Positions 47,640-58,110 of a stretch of DNA of 64,000 nucleotides are shown here, one piece after another. Positions within the stretch are counted from its first letter, which is position 1, and each line of letters opens with the position of its first letter. The translations under genes were made by a program, and so were the position numbers. Source of the DNA: Platerodrilus igneus. Its lineage: Eukaryota; Arthropoda; Insecta; Coleoptera; Lycidae. The stretch spans positions 4,216,001-4,280,000 of the forward strand of contig JARFIW010000139.1 of assembly GCA_036346225.1 (NCBI GenBank), read 5' to 3'. The notes beneath the pieces are model-generated. The model had not been told where the DNA came from, searched no databases, and saw only the letters and a program-made list of their open reading frames with translations.

Positions 47640-47960
47640 ATTTGCTCCCACATTTACATGTAAATCCCCATAAGGAGCAAATGAGGAGGAGCAACTCTTT
47701 CCTTCCTCATTTGCTCCCACATCTAAACCAAATAGTTTTCTTCGACTAACCATTTTTCATCTGAACCAAAAAGTTTTCTTCGACTAGCCATTTTTTTATC
47801 TTTCATCTGGACCAAATAGTTTTCTTTGTCTAGCCAATGCATCTTTTGAGATAAACCTATCTTGTTTGGTATTAATTAACATTAGAATTTTCTCAGCTAC
47901 CCGAATCTCTAGGAATTTTTCAGATATCATCACCCCCAAGGGAGCTACCCCCATTTTAAG
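47640..47960. repeat. Left terminal region with short internal repeats
   Basis: CTCATTTGCTCCCACAT occurs near 47636 and 47705. AGTTTTCTTCGACTARCCATT occurs at about 47730 and 47770, with a variant at 47820. The block AATTTTTCAGATAKCATCA, followed by GGGAGCTACCC, also occurs at 63045 and 63395 and inverted near 63600 and 63770, tying this element to the right end of the window. Confidence 0.75.
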
Positions 47961-48374
47961 ATTTTTTTATCAATGTTGATTTCTAATCACCTCTCCTTTT
48001 TAATATCTACAGTCCTTTAACCAACAATAATAAGAACACAAAAGTTTAATAATTTATTTTATCCGATTTACAGTTTAATAAACTAATTACAATTTTTACA
48101 AAGTATTTCCTGTGTGTAGCCGAATCCAAGCAGGTTAACCTGTAATAAAAAGAGATTAAAGTAAAAGAGAGGAAACATGTTTTCAGTCAATAAGACATAT
48201 TATCGTTAACCTAACAATATGTTTTACCGTCCAGCGACACCACGTGGAGGTAAACACATTCCAATGTAATGGGTTTTAAATAGGAAAGTACGCTAAATGC
48301 TAGTCAATTAACAGCAATTAAATATTGCTTACTGACCTACCTTAATTAGGTTGCTGTGCTATTAGGAATGATGT

Positions 48375-48720
48375 TTAAGACCTCGTACGTATTTTCCGGA
48401 TTATATGTTGTATTCTTTTTTTATTAAGTAATCGAATAAATCGTTCCTTCTGCTTCCAAAGAAACTCGGACACTCCATCGTCGACGCTGGCGTTATTTAT
48501 GCGATAGCTAGCCATACAGTTGTTAAACGCTGTACTAACCATTTCTACGCCATCTTCGTTAGTAGCGGTAACTGATGCATTTTTATGTTTGTTGCTCCTT
48601 AAGTGTGCGGCGTACGTAGTTTTTCCATTTCGAAATCGCATACTGTACACATAATTCGTGGTTGTTTCGTACAAGGCCCTTTAACAGCTGGCGGCGTTGA
48701 ACGTTTACGGCTTAATGACA
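48375..48720 (-). pseudogene. DNA polymerase B-like N-terminal fragment (left arm)
   Basis: On the minus strand, one frame near 48660 reads IMCTVCDFEMEK. The next (48640-48375) reads TYAAHLRSNKHKNA, together forming a C2H2-type finger. After it comes VEMVSTAFNNCMASYRI, then FLWKQKERFIRLLNKK. A finger followed by an 'AFxxxxxxYR' segment and a helical stretch is the layout I know from the N-terminus of protein-primed polymerase B in Polinton-like and adinto-like elements. The polymerase catalytic motifs are absent. A frame break lies within the finger. The call rests on this short region only. Confidence 0.4.
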
Positions 48721-49499
48721 TGCCGTGCTGTTTTTCCTTGTGTCGCTGTAAGCTGTCCATTCTCGTAAAAGCGATACCGCAAGACCCAGAGTTTAAGTAC
48801 TTTGCTGCGGACGGCTTAACCTGGGCGATGTTACACTACGACATTTGTTCTGGTGCCGTTTGAGAGCATTTTTCCAGGTATAGGAAGCACCGCAAGGTTG
48901 CACTTATAAACGTTTGCAGGTACCATTTTAGTACAAAACAAAACCCGCACTATAGCACTTTGGAAACTTGTAACGAACTAACTAAAAAAGTTTACTCGCG
49001 TACCTGATTTATGTTCCCTTATAGAATGCAAACCGAAGGTTTCCGAAGACATCCGAACGAAGTTGAGGATTCGGCGAGAACTAAATGATGTCATAATCCT
49101 TGCTGCTCGTCCAATACATTTAGCGCAATGCATGCACCTGGTTCGCTTCGTCGATGGTGCGAATGCCGTTAGTAGAAACACCGGAAAACGTCTTCCATGT
49201 TATACGGATCGCGTGCATATTAAAAATCCAAAGAGGTGGTAGCACACGCACACAAATTGTCTGCAAGTCGTGCTGTAGAAGATGCAATGCTACTATAACC
49301 AAAAACACTTTAAACCATTACTAAGAAAATACCAACTTGTTGTCTACAGGATACTTACAACAATTTAATTTTAAATAACTTCTACGTCATACTTTAGGAA
49401 ATGATAGGCTTGAATATTTTCCAAATGAATCACCAAGCGAAAGTATATGCTTAGCGGTATTAAATTACCATTAATTTCCCATTTTACGACCGTGGTTAA

Positions 49500-50215
49500 T
49501 TATAGATTGAAATTTAATTTGTGCACGTTCGAGCTTCTCGTAAACTAACATATTTTATAGCAACAATGCGTTGTATAATACATGCATACCCTTCGCCGCG
49601 CTACTGCTATTCTTGTAATTGCTAGAAAAGTCACTCTCCTTTTTACTGTTAGGACCGATGCAAAGCACCATTTTTATACTTTCTATAGCACATCGCGCAC
49701 TTTTCGTCTGATAATTAAATGCTTCTGTGGCTTTTACACTTTCGCATAGCGGTCGACCGCACGAATGATTTCTAGAACCGGTAAGTACTCGATATCGTCC
49801 AAATAGAGAATTAGATGCTCGATGTCTGTCAATTTCAGATTCCCTCGTAAAGGTAGAAAAACTCGGTCAATCATCCATTAAACTTCGACCCGCTACCGTT
49901 TTGATAATTTCCAAACATTTTTCGAACGACAATGGGCTGAGAATTTTTAAACCTCCGAGGATCTTTAAGTCGTGATCAATTACACATCCGAGCTACGCGT
50001 AAACTAACATATTTTGAGCAACTGTATAATACATGCATACCCCTTCTCTGCGCTACTGCTATTCTTGTAGTTGCTTGGAAAAGTCAGTCACCCTTTTTAC
50101 TGCTAGGGCCGCTAAAAGCACCATTCCATACTTTTTTATAAGTGTAGCACATCGCGCACTTTTTGTCAGTTAATTAAATTTTTGTTTATGTAGGCCTTTA
50201 CACTTTCGCTTATTT
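49500..50215. repeat. Tandem duplication, period about 455 bp
   Basis: The stretch 49540-49745 recurs at 49990-50210. Shared words include CGTAAACTAACATATTTT, GTATAATACATGCATACCC, GCGCTACTGCTATTCTTGTA and AGCACATCGCGCACTTTT. The copies have diverged with many small indels. Confidence 0.85.
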
Positions 50216-50569
50216 AAACATCTAATACGACCGATTAACCACTTTCGATTATTCTAACGGAGCCACCATACATCCCACCGCACCGTTCTTTTTGAATCCA
50301 ACGATCCTATGGGCTTCCCGCACTAACACCTGACGTATCTTTCTTACTATTTGTTAAACAAAACTACCGGTATCGCCATTGTGGACGTAAACAGATGTTT
50401 GTGGATGTGTACGAGAATATGTAACCATATACATTAACCAGTCTAAGCTATTTTATTTAGTCCACGAAAACTACTATTTTCTAAACCACAATTAATAATC
50501 GTCTTTATAGGTTCCACATTTCGACCATTACCCAATGACTGGTGCTACGTACATGGAAACTTTAATTTC

Positions 50570-50700
50570 TTATTGGAGAATTCTTATTCTCCCGCGCACT
50601 GCTGCGTAGTTGCATGCCATTCCTTTTGGAGGTATATGCTCGTTATAGGTTGTAAGACCCTCGGTTTTACTTAACTACAATTCGTGAGACCCTTTAATCT
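50570..50700 (-). pseudogene. Duplicate fragment of the central gene's C-terminal part
   Basis: GCGTAGTTGCATG and TAGGTTGTAAGACCCTCGGT, in the same order and orientation, match 51985-52085 inside the central gene. A second pair of duplicates, AAGTACTCGATANCNTCCAA with AGAATTRGATGCT, lies at 49780 and 51345. So gene pieces were copied within the element. Confidence 0.7.
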
Positions 50701-51430
50701 TTTTAATCGTATCTTTCTCGCCTACAATACAGTAGGACTTAACATTACTACCAACAAATTCTAATACTGGACCCCCATTAAATACGTCTTTAATTTTCCC
50801 TACAATTTTTTTGACAAGTGTTATATTGTATTTATTATACGCGGGGTAGTCACTCTTTTAAGATAAATATATTTTGCTAGGTATCAACTAATATTAAATT
50901 TTCTAGGGACCCCAAATCTGTAAACAGATTTTAAATAGGAACCACCCATACAAAGTTATGCGTTTTAAAGACTAATTTTTACCCATCTTTATTTAACTCC
51001 ATCTTTAAAACCTTTTTCGCTAACCAAGACATATGCCTTAGCCAACCATCCCCGAGAAATCTAAAACCGCCGTGTCCCGCGAATACCACGTGGAGATAAC
51101 ACGTATACTCTGTCAACCAGGATAGAAGCCGGAAGGATTTGGAAGGTGGGAGAAGAACTTAAAAATTATGGAATCTTAAAACTAATATATACAAATATAA
51201 ACAACTATCTTATATCTTTACGCCCCATGCGTAGATTGTTGTACTATTAGGAATGATGTACCTTTTGTCATCTTCCCTCGATAAACTAATTTTATTAATA
51301 AGCTGCGTATACAAATCGTATTTTTACTCCGGATACATACGCAGGCAAGTACTCGATACCATCCAAATAAAGAATTGGATGCTTGGTGACTGTTAACATC
51401 CGCTTCCCTCGTGTACGCCCAGACACATCC

Positions 51431-51506
51431 CAGCCCATGAGCACCCTGCGCATGCACCCCCCGCCCATGCGCCCCCTGCGCGTCGCCCCTGCCCATGCGC
51501 CCCCTC
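51431..51506. repeat. GC-rich minisatellite
   Basis: About four irregular units related to CCCATGCGCCCCCTGCG in otherwise AT-rich DNA. Confidence 0.85.
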
Positions 51507-51737
51507 CTTGCGACTGCTATTTCGGGTAACGTCACAGCCTTTTATAAATAAAGAACAATGTTATATACTATTATAAAATGTTTATTCTGACATTATACAT
51601 AACAAATTTAAAATATTTAATGCCAAGCATGGGGTCATTTAAACTTAATTTTAATACAAAGTTATACACAGAAGACAGTCCTTTCTTTATGTTTGTTTAG
51701 GTTTTAATTTTATCTAATTTTATTCGCAGCTTAAAAT

Positions 51738-53990
51738 TTAAATCGATACCCAATCCTCTATCTCCTTTTCTAACCAATAGTTTGATACATAGAGACCGTC
51801 TAGGTTTTCGAATTGTAAAATGTACCGAAGTTTGCCTCTATATTTAAAGTCTTTGATTCCGCCGACAACCAGATCCATTCCTTCGTGTAATTCTTGCAGC
51901 TTGTGACAATCTTTTAATCGCAGCTTTCCCACTATATCCTGCATACGTATCTTGTTAGCTTGATCGACTTCTTCTTGTCGGTATTGGAGAAATCCTTTTC
52001 TCCCACAGACTGTTGCGTAGTTGCATGTCCACCACTTTTGGGAATATATGGTTGTTATAGGTTGTAAGACCCTCGGTTTTAAATGATCCGAAAGGTTCTT
52101 TACTAGGCAAATATACAATGTTTAACGGACCCCCTTTGCGTGTGGTGTACGCAAAGATTACAAACCCGCATTCCTTAGTTCGTCTTTGTTATCTGCCATT
52201 TTGATAAATACGTTTTAGAATAACCTTTTAAAAAGTATACGGATTTAGTACCATCCTTTTCTGCAAGAACGCCTACATAACTAAAAGTCTTTCTTACTAA
52301 CCGCAAATGCATACAACTTGTAGAAACCAGATGTATCTAAGTCAGTCCATCGGCACATAAAATAATCTTTTAATTCTTCCTCATTTTCTCTAATAAGATG
52401 TTCTTTGTCTAACACATCTTTGTATTGATCACGTATTGTCGCAGTGTTTTCCATGTAGTCCAATTTTCGCCTTTTTGCATCCATTTCCTCTAATTCCAGT
52501 TGTCTTTTCCTTCCACTTACAGCGTATGGTATACATAATGGGGAATTTCCTTTAGCGTAAACGGATAGAGTTTACTACCAATATTTACGCGTTGTCGTAC
52601 AACCTCTGGACGAATGTTGGCGTATCTATCAATCCCAATCCGAAATTACTATTTCTTTTGGAATTGTAGAATATGGTGTTCAGATTGTGTAAAATATGTA
52701 CTACCTGCTTTAATGTAGCACTTGTGTAAGATTTTATTTTATCTTGGACATCTTCCTCTACTATCTCCAAATAATTTACAGGTAAATAGTTAAAACTAAA
52801 AGCCAGCACATACTTTATCAATTTTTCCTTTTCCTCTGGTTTTTGGACAACAATTTGCAAGCCCGTCAATTTCTTTGTATTACCATTCCCCAATACACGT
52901 ACTGTAGCAGGTTATTATACACTAAACAGCAGCTATTTTGTAGCTTGTCCGATACTTACTCCACATTTTGGTAAGTGGTACCGAGTACATTGGCGCCTTT
53001 AGGAAGTATAACACTATCTTCCAATAAGGTTAAACAGTCTTTTAAGGGTTTATACACCCGTTCCGCACTGACATACTTCCAATTGCACAGTTGTATATTG
53101 TCGCTTCAATCGCGTAATACCATGTTCTTTGGCCAAAGTAGACGCAAATGTTTCCCTTAAACGTACATCTGGACAACGTAAAAATCTAGTATATGATTGC
53201 CAAGTTGTTTATTAACACCAGGACTTGTTATCTGGCACACAAATTTGTTGTAAATCTTAATTCTTGCATTGGTTGTTAGCCATGTTAAACAATCAACCCC
53301 CAGTTTTATCGTTGTCAACTATAATATTACACTTTTCTTCGTATTCGCCCTTATAGCAAAAGTTATGGTTTGTAGTTAAATAATTACATCTCCATCTTGC
53401 TAAATATCCTGCAAAATCTTGGGTTACATCCATGTCAAAAGATAGAAATAATCTTTTCGACTTCGTCTAATATATCTGGTAGTTCCTCCAATAAAGTTTC
53501 CAACTTAACATCTGCTAGTTCCACTTTGTATGGAACACATATAGGATTTTGGAATTTTTATTAATGCATTCGAGTCTTCTTTTCCGATAATTTCTTTTAC
53601 TCTCTGGCCTATCTTGTTTGCTTTCCAAGAAAACGGAAGCAGCTTTAACACCATGCCTAGCGGAAACAAATCGGTTGAACTTTCTTCGTAGATAGCTGTT
53701 AAATGCACCACAAATTTCTTTTTAGGATAAACATCCTTTTGTTTGCAGATGCTTGTTCGGTGTCAGAAAGGTCCAAATTTTAACCAACATTATATTGTCA
53801 CAAAATGGTTCTGTTTGGTGTGTGGTCCCCAGTCAGCATCTTTCGCCTTCGACATAACAAATATTACCAATATCTGTCACCAGATTATTGTTGCACATAT
53901 TTTCTGCCAACAGCCATAATCCAAATCGCTCATTTGTCGGTTTCACTTTATTCCCAAAGTTGAGAAACGTTAATCACCTTGGAGACGCTC
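51738..53990 (-). pseudogene. Unidentified ~2.2-kb gene, frameshifted
   Basis: On the minus strand a chain of open stretches reads in one direction with little loss: about 53960 (SDLDYGCWQKICATII), 53711-53505, about 53500-53160, 52893-52585, 52484-52281 and 52118-51738, where it stops. Together they would give roughly 700 residues. The most conserved-looking part (53330-53130) has [15 protein letters not shown], then [20 protein letters not shown] and KEHGITRLEATIYN. A charged region (KRRKLDYMENTATIRDQYKD) precedes a compact C-terminal domain with LRLKDCHKL, IKDFKYRGKLRYIL and LYVSNYWLEKEIEDW. I do not recognise the family. The central position and selection-like conservation suggest a core function of the element, perhaps replication, but that is a guess. 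Confidence 0.5.
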
Positions 53991-54185
53991 ATGTTTACCG
54001 TTCTAGCCTACCGTCAAATAATAAATTGAATACGAAAATTGTTCCTTAGTTTCTACAAGTGGGGCGTATATTCCGAAAAAGGAATAGTCCCCGAATATTT
54101 TTTGGCTTTTTGTTATCCACCTAGGTCGGCAGGGTTGCATCAACACATATCCGGATATATGGGTTTTATAAATTTAATCTCCCTG

Positions 54186-54370
54186 TACATAACCACATGA
54201 CCATATGACCAATGACCAATGACCACATGACCATATGACCACATGACCACATGACCACATGCCCGCCAATGACCCTGACCAATGACCATATGACCAACCA
54301 CATGACCGACCATATGACCATGACCATAGACCCAATGACCACAGACCATATGACCCATGACCATATGACC
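54186..54370. repeat. (ATGACCA)n-type minisatellite
   Basis: About 20 irregular units alternating ATGACCA, CATGACC and TATGACCA over 185 bp. It gives long but meaningless open frames on the minus strand. Confidence 0.92.
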
Positions 54371-54447
54371 TAATTGCTTTTTGGTTTTTCATTAAAACCC
54401 ATTAACACTAATTGCTTTTTAATGAGTTTTCCATTAAAAACAAGTGT
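54370..54447. repeat. Two units of the 44-bp hairpin repeat
   Basis: CTAATTGCTTTTT at 54370 and 54408 is followed by ATTAAAA(C)CCATT. This is the same unit as the nine-copy array at 62557, and it directly adjoins the minisatellite. Confidence 0.75.
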
Positions 54448-54479
54448 GGACCTAGGTTAGATAAAAGGAAAATTTAATA

Positions 54480-57400
54480 GGTTGGCCAGCGCCCGGCGCT
54501 GGCCTAATTTTTAGGAATGGGTTTTAATTCGCTTGGTCATTTCATGGGTCGTGGTCTATGTTTGGAAGGGCATGGCTTGTTTCTGTTGGGTCATTGGTCG
54601 CTGTGGGGCTTTGGGTGGTCTGATTTCTTTGGAGGTTTACTCCGGGATATTACCTTTGGTTCAAACAGGGCGTTATTTTCGCGCCTGTGGGTTTAAAGCT
54701 GTTTGGTAGAAATTGAACGTGGGTGGTTGCTCGGAAATGGGAGGGAAATTGGGGTTTTTGGGACCAGTTTTTGCGGCGGGGCGGGAAGGGTTTAAATGCA
54801 CAGCGGCGAATTTCTGGTGAAATGGGTTTTTCCCTCAATTGGGAAAAAGGGTTTGCGGGGTGGTTTAAACCGGGAAAATTAGTTTCTAAACGTTTTTAAA
54901 GGGAAAGAGAATAAATAAATCTTACGTCCCACCAAGGGGTGTTTAAAATTGATTCCTATTAAAAATTTCGGACTTTAAAACCGGGTCTTCACATAACAAC
55001 CATTATTCCCAAAGGGAATGCATAGCAACATCTGTGGGAAAAGGACAATTGAAAAGGTCGTGCTGATTATCGGTTTGGAAAACCTTGTTAAAAGATGGAA
55101 TAAGAGATTATTCCGAGAAGAGATCTGGTTTGGTAAGACTTTTTGGAAAACTTCGGTATTTCTTAAACCTGACCTATGTAAAATTATTTTAAAAAGGATA
55201 AGGACGGGCGAAAATGGGTTCATTTTATTAAGGCTCAAACAAATGAAAGCGGTCTTTGTATTTCTGTTAAAATTGTTTAAATTGACCCCGGTTGGTAAAT
55301 TTTAAATTGTGTTAATGCGATAATTTATGAATTTGGGTTTTTTTAAAGCTGTGGTTCGGGTCGGACAGAAGGGCCATGGGCACCCTTGGGAGGGTCTACC
55401 GAGGGTGGTGAGGGGGGGAATGCGGTGCCATGGGATGTTGGGCGCACGGGGAAAGGATGTTGTAAAATTTTAAATATGGATTAATATTTTTTGTATGGGT
55501 AAAATACATTTTATAGATTATTTTTATTATAGGGGATGACAAAGTAATATTCCAAAGGCAACATCCGCTGGGGCGTGGGTAAAGTTGTTTAGATTTTGAA
55601 GACCATTTTAAGCCTTTATTATCCTTCGCTTCTTCGGTTGAAAGTATTGATTACGGGCGAAGGGGTTTTGAGGGAAGATGGTTGCTAAGGCAAAATCGGT
55701 AAGAAAAGGTGTTTTAAAGTAGTTTAAAATTAAAATTTCCCTTTAAAACGCTCTTTTTGGGTTGCTATTTAAATCTTTACGTTTGGGGTTGATTTTTAAA
55801 TTGATACCGCATTATTATTAAAAAGATGAAGGTTAAAAAACCATAACATTGTAAAAAACTGTAAATTAAGATTTTGTGCAATAAATTTGTTTAAAGGTAA
55901 CCTCGTATTAAAAAGTACGTTAAAAGATTAAAGGGTTGAATTGTGTTAATAAGGGTCTCCTATTAAAGATTATCTCAAAGGTGGTAACCGCTGAACGAGA
56001 TAAGGACTCCTGAAATAATTTCCAAGATAAATCCATGGTAAGGCAAGTGGAATTGAATAAATTGTGGTTTGAAAATAGTGTTTTCGTGGACTAAATAAAA
56101 CAGACTGGTTGTTATGTTATCTCGTACATCCCTGTTTCGTCCACAATGGCGATACCGGTGGTTTTGTTTAACAAATAAGGTGGTGTTGGTGTGTGTCGGG
56201 TCAAGGTCGTTGGATTCAAAAAAAGGTCGTGATGTTTGGTTCGTAGAATAAACAAATTTAATTCCGGCAATAGATGTTTAAATAAGGAAAGTGGGCTACA
56301 AAAAATTTTAAAACACAAAACGATGGCAATATTAGTTGAATGGTTGCTTACGGCCTGGAAGGCGACGTTTCAAAATCTCTGAGTGGAAAAGGGGAGCATG
56401 TTTATTTCAAATAGATTTGAGTCGGATTTAATTGTGACAAATCCTGGGGTTTAAAATCGCCTGCGTGCGATATTTGGAAATTATCAAAACGGAGGGCGAA
56501 GTTTAATAATTGACCTTTTTCCTTGAGGGTTGGAATTAAGAATAAGCACTAATTTTTGGAGTATAACTCGGTTTGAAATCAACGTGCTAAATTTCGAAAT
56601 GGTAAACGGAAAATTAATTTAACCGAAAGTGCGCGTGTCATTGAAATATAAAATTTATGCGTTTGAAATGATTTTTTAATTCAGTGCTGGGGCCAAGGGT
56701 ATCTTTTATAAGGTTTTGTTAAAATATGAGTTTCGAGGCTGCGTGCCAAATTTTTAATCTATAATTAACCCGGTCGAAAATTTTGGGTAATTTAAACCCG
56801 GGAAATTTTTGTTGGGACTTTGGAAAAATTTAAGCCCATTTCCAAATTGATAAAGTTTTTAAAATTAAATTGGAATATCCGTGAAACGTTGGATTTTCTT
56901 AAATGGTTTAAAGTGTTTTTGGTTAAGAACGACCTACAGCCGTTGCAAAAGTTGGTGGCTCCACCCTTTTATTTTTAATTGAACCGTTAAAATGGGATTT
57001 TCCGGTTTTCTCTCGGCATTGAATCCAACAACCATATGAGGTAAATGATTAAAGGGTTTGAACCATTTGTTCTGGAATTAATTGTTGGTTCTTCGGAAAC
57101 CCGGTTTGCTTCTTGGAAATAAATCGGTCGTGGTCTTTTTTTAAATTCAATTTAACCAAAGGCTATGGCGGGGTTTTGCTAAAATGGTCCGCAAACTTTA
57201 TGTCCCCTTCGGGCTTCCTTCCTAAAATGCCTCAAAGGCACCGAAAAATTGTTGGTAAATCGCCCGGGTTGGTGAAAAGCTTAAACTGGGGCTTGCGGTT
57301 GCTTTTCTGGAAAATTACGCGCGGAAAAACGCCGGTTTCCCAAATTCCCCGCCAGCGTTAAAGGGCCGTCGAAAAACCCGTTTGTGTAAAACGATTTCGA

Positions 57401-57950
57401 AAGGCTACGTATGCCGCCCTTTAAGGGCAACAAACATAAAAGCACAGTTACCGCTCTGAAGATGGCGTAAAATGGAGAACGTTTCAATGTTCAGCATTAA
57501 AAAGGGCGGGGTGTTTTTTTAAAAAGGGGATTTATTCGATTTAAAAAAAGAATAAACAAAACCGGAAAAAGGATTTAAACATTTAAAAAGCAACAACCAA
57601 TTTTGGGGGTAAAATTTTAATTGGAATTGTACTTTGCACTTTTTTAAAATTTTAAATTTTTTCCCGTTTTTAGGTAAAACTTTGTTAGGTTAACAAAATG
57701 CTTTTCGAAAAATGCTTTTTTTAATTTTTAACAGGTTCTGTTGGTTCCAAAAGGAAAAATTTGAAAATTGTAAATTTAAAATGTAAATGGATAAAAAAAT
57801 TTTAAATTTTTTTAATTGTTGGTTAAAACTTGTATTAAAAGGAAGGGGTTAAACAAATTGTAAAAAATTTAAAAGGGGTACCTTTATATATTAAAATTTA
57901 AAGAAGGGGGAAAAATTCTAATGTTAATTACCAAACAAGTGGTTTTCAAG
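54480..57950. other. Right arm: G/T/A homopolymer-rich, no intact ORF
   Basis: The text is dense in short runs (GGG, TTTT, AAAA) with few C runs, unlike the left arm. Recognisable right-arm landmarks (56127-56190 and 57395-57470) carry many more single-base run differences than expected from their left-arm counterparts. I see no domain in the open stretches at 55018-55305 or 57113-57361. It is either fast-decayed or badly polished sequence. Confidence 0.45.
57390..57490 (+). pseudogene. DNA polymerase B-like fragment, right-arm copy
   Basis: ACGATTTCGAAAGGCTACGT, then GCAACAAACATAAAAGCACA and GTTACCGCT, and GAAGATGGCGT match the reverse complement of 48535-48650. It is the mirrored copy of the zinc-finger segment, more decayed than the left one. 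Confidence 0.55.
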
Positions 57951-58110
57951 GCTGGCTGAAAGAAACTTTGGCCGTGAAAAAAATGGCAGTGAAAAACTTT
58001 GGCAGAATGTGGTTAGTCGAAGAAAACGTCTGGTGGGTGCTAAATGAAGGGAAGCTGATTTGTCCTTGGGATTGGGGCAATGAATTGGCAAAAGGTAGTA
58101 TTGGAAAAAC

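Larger units (their letters stand above)
47600..58110. mobile_element. ~10.5-kb DNA element with long degenerate inverted arms
   Basis: The left arm and the reverse complement of the right arm share ordered landmarks. GGCAATACTGCC against CCAATACTACC marks the outer ends (47605 and 58100). TTTTCTTCGACTAACCA pairs 47735 with 58020, and TTTGGTATTAATTAACATTAGAATTTT pairs near 47870 with near 57915. A zinc-finger coding block pairs 48590-48640 with 57395-57470, and CCACAATGGCGATACCGGT pairs 50370 with 56140. The centre (51.7-54.0 kb) has a single-copy broken gene. Long inverted ends plus a polymerase-B-like fragment suggest a Polinton/Maverick or adinto-type virus-like element, but no capsid, ATPase, protease or retroviral-type integrase is readable. 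Tentative class; it could also be an unclassified foldback composite. Confidence 0.5.

Noticed and set aside
51218..51535. 105-codon minus-strand frame with Gly/His/Ala repeats
   Set aside because: It covers the GC-rich minisatellite and a duplicated fragment, with no recognisable domain.
54140..54392. Two overlapping minus-strand frames rich in His, Gly and Tyr
   Set aside because: They are translations of the ATGACCA minisatellite.
55018..55305. 95-codon plus-strand frame in the right arm
   Set aside because: Overlaps an 87-codon frame on the other strand, has a Lys/Leu/Phe-rich composition expected from the run-rich DNA, and no domain.
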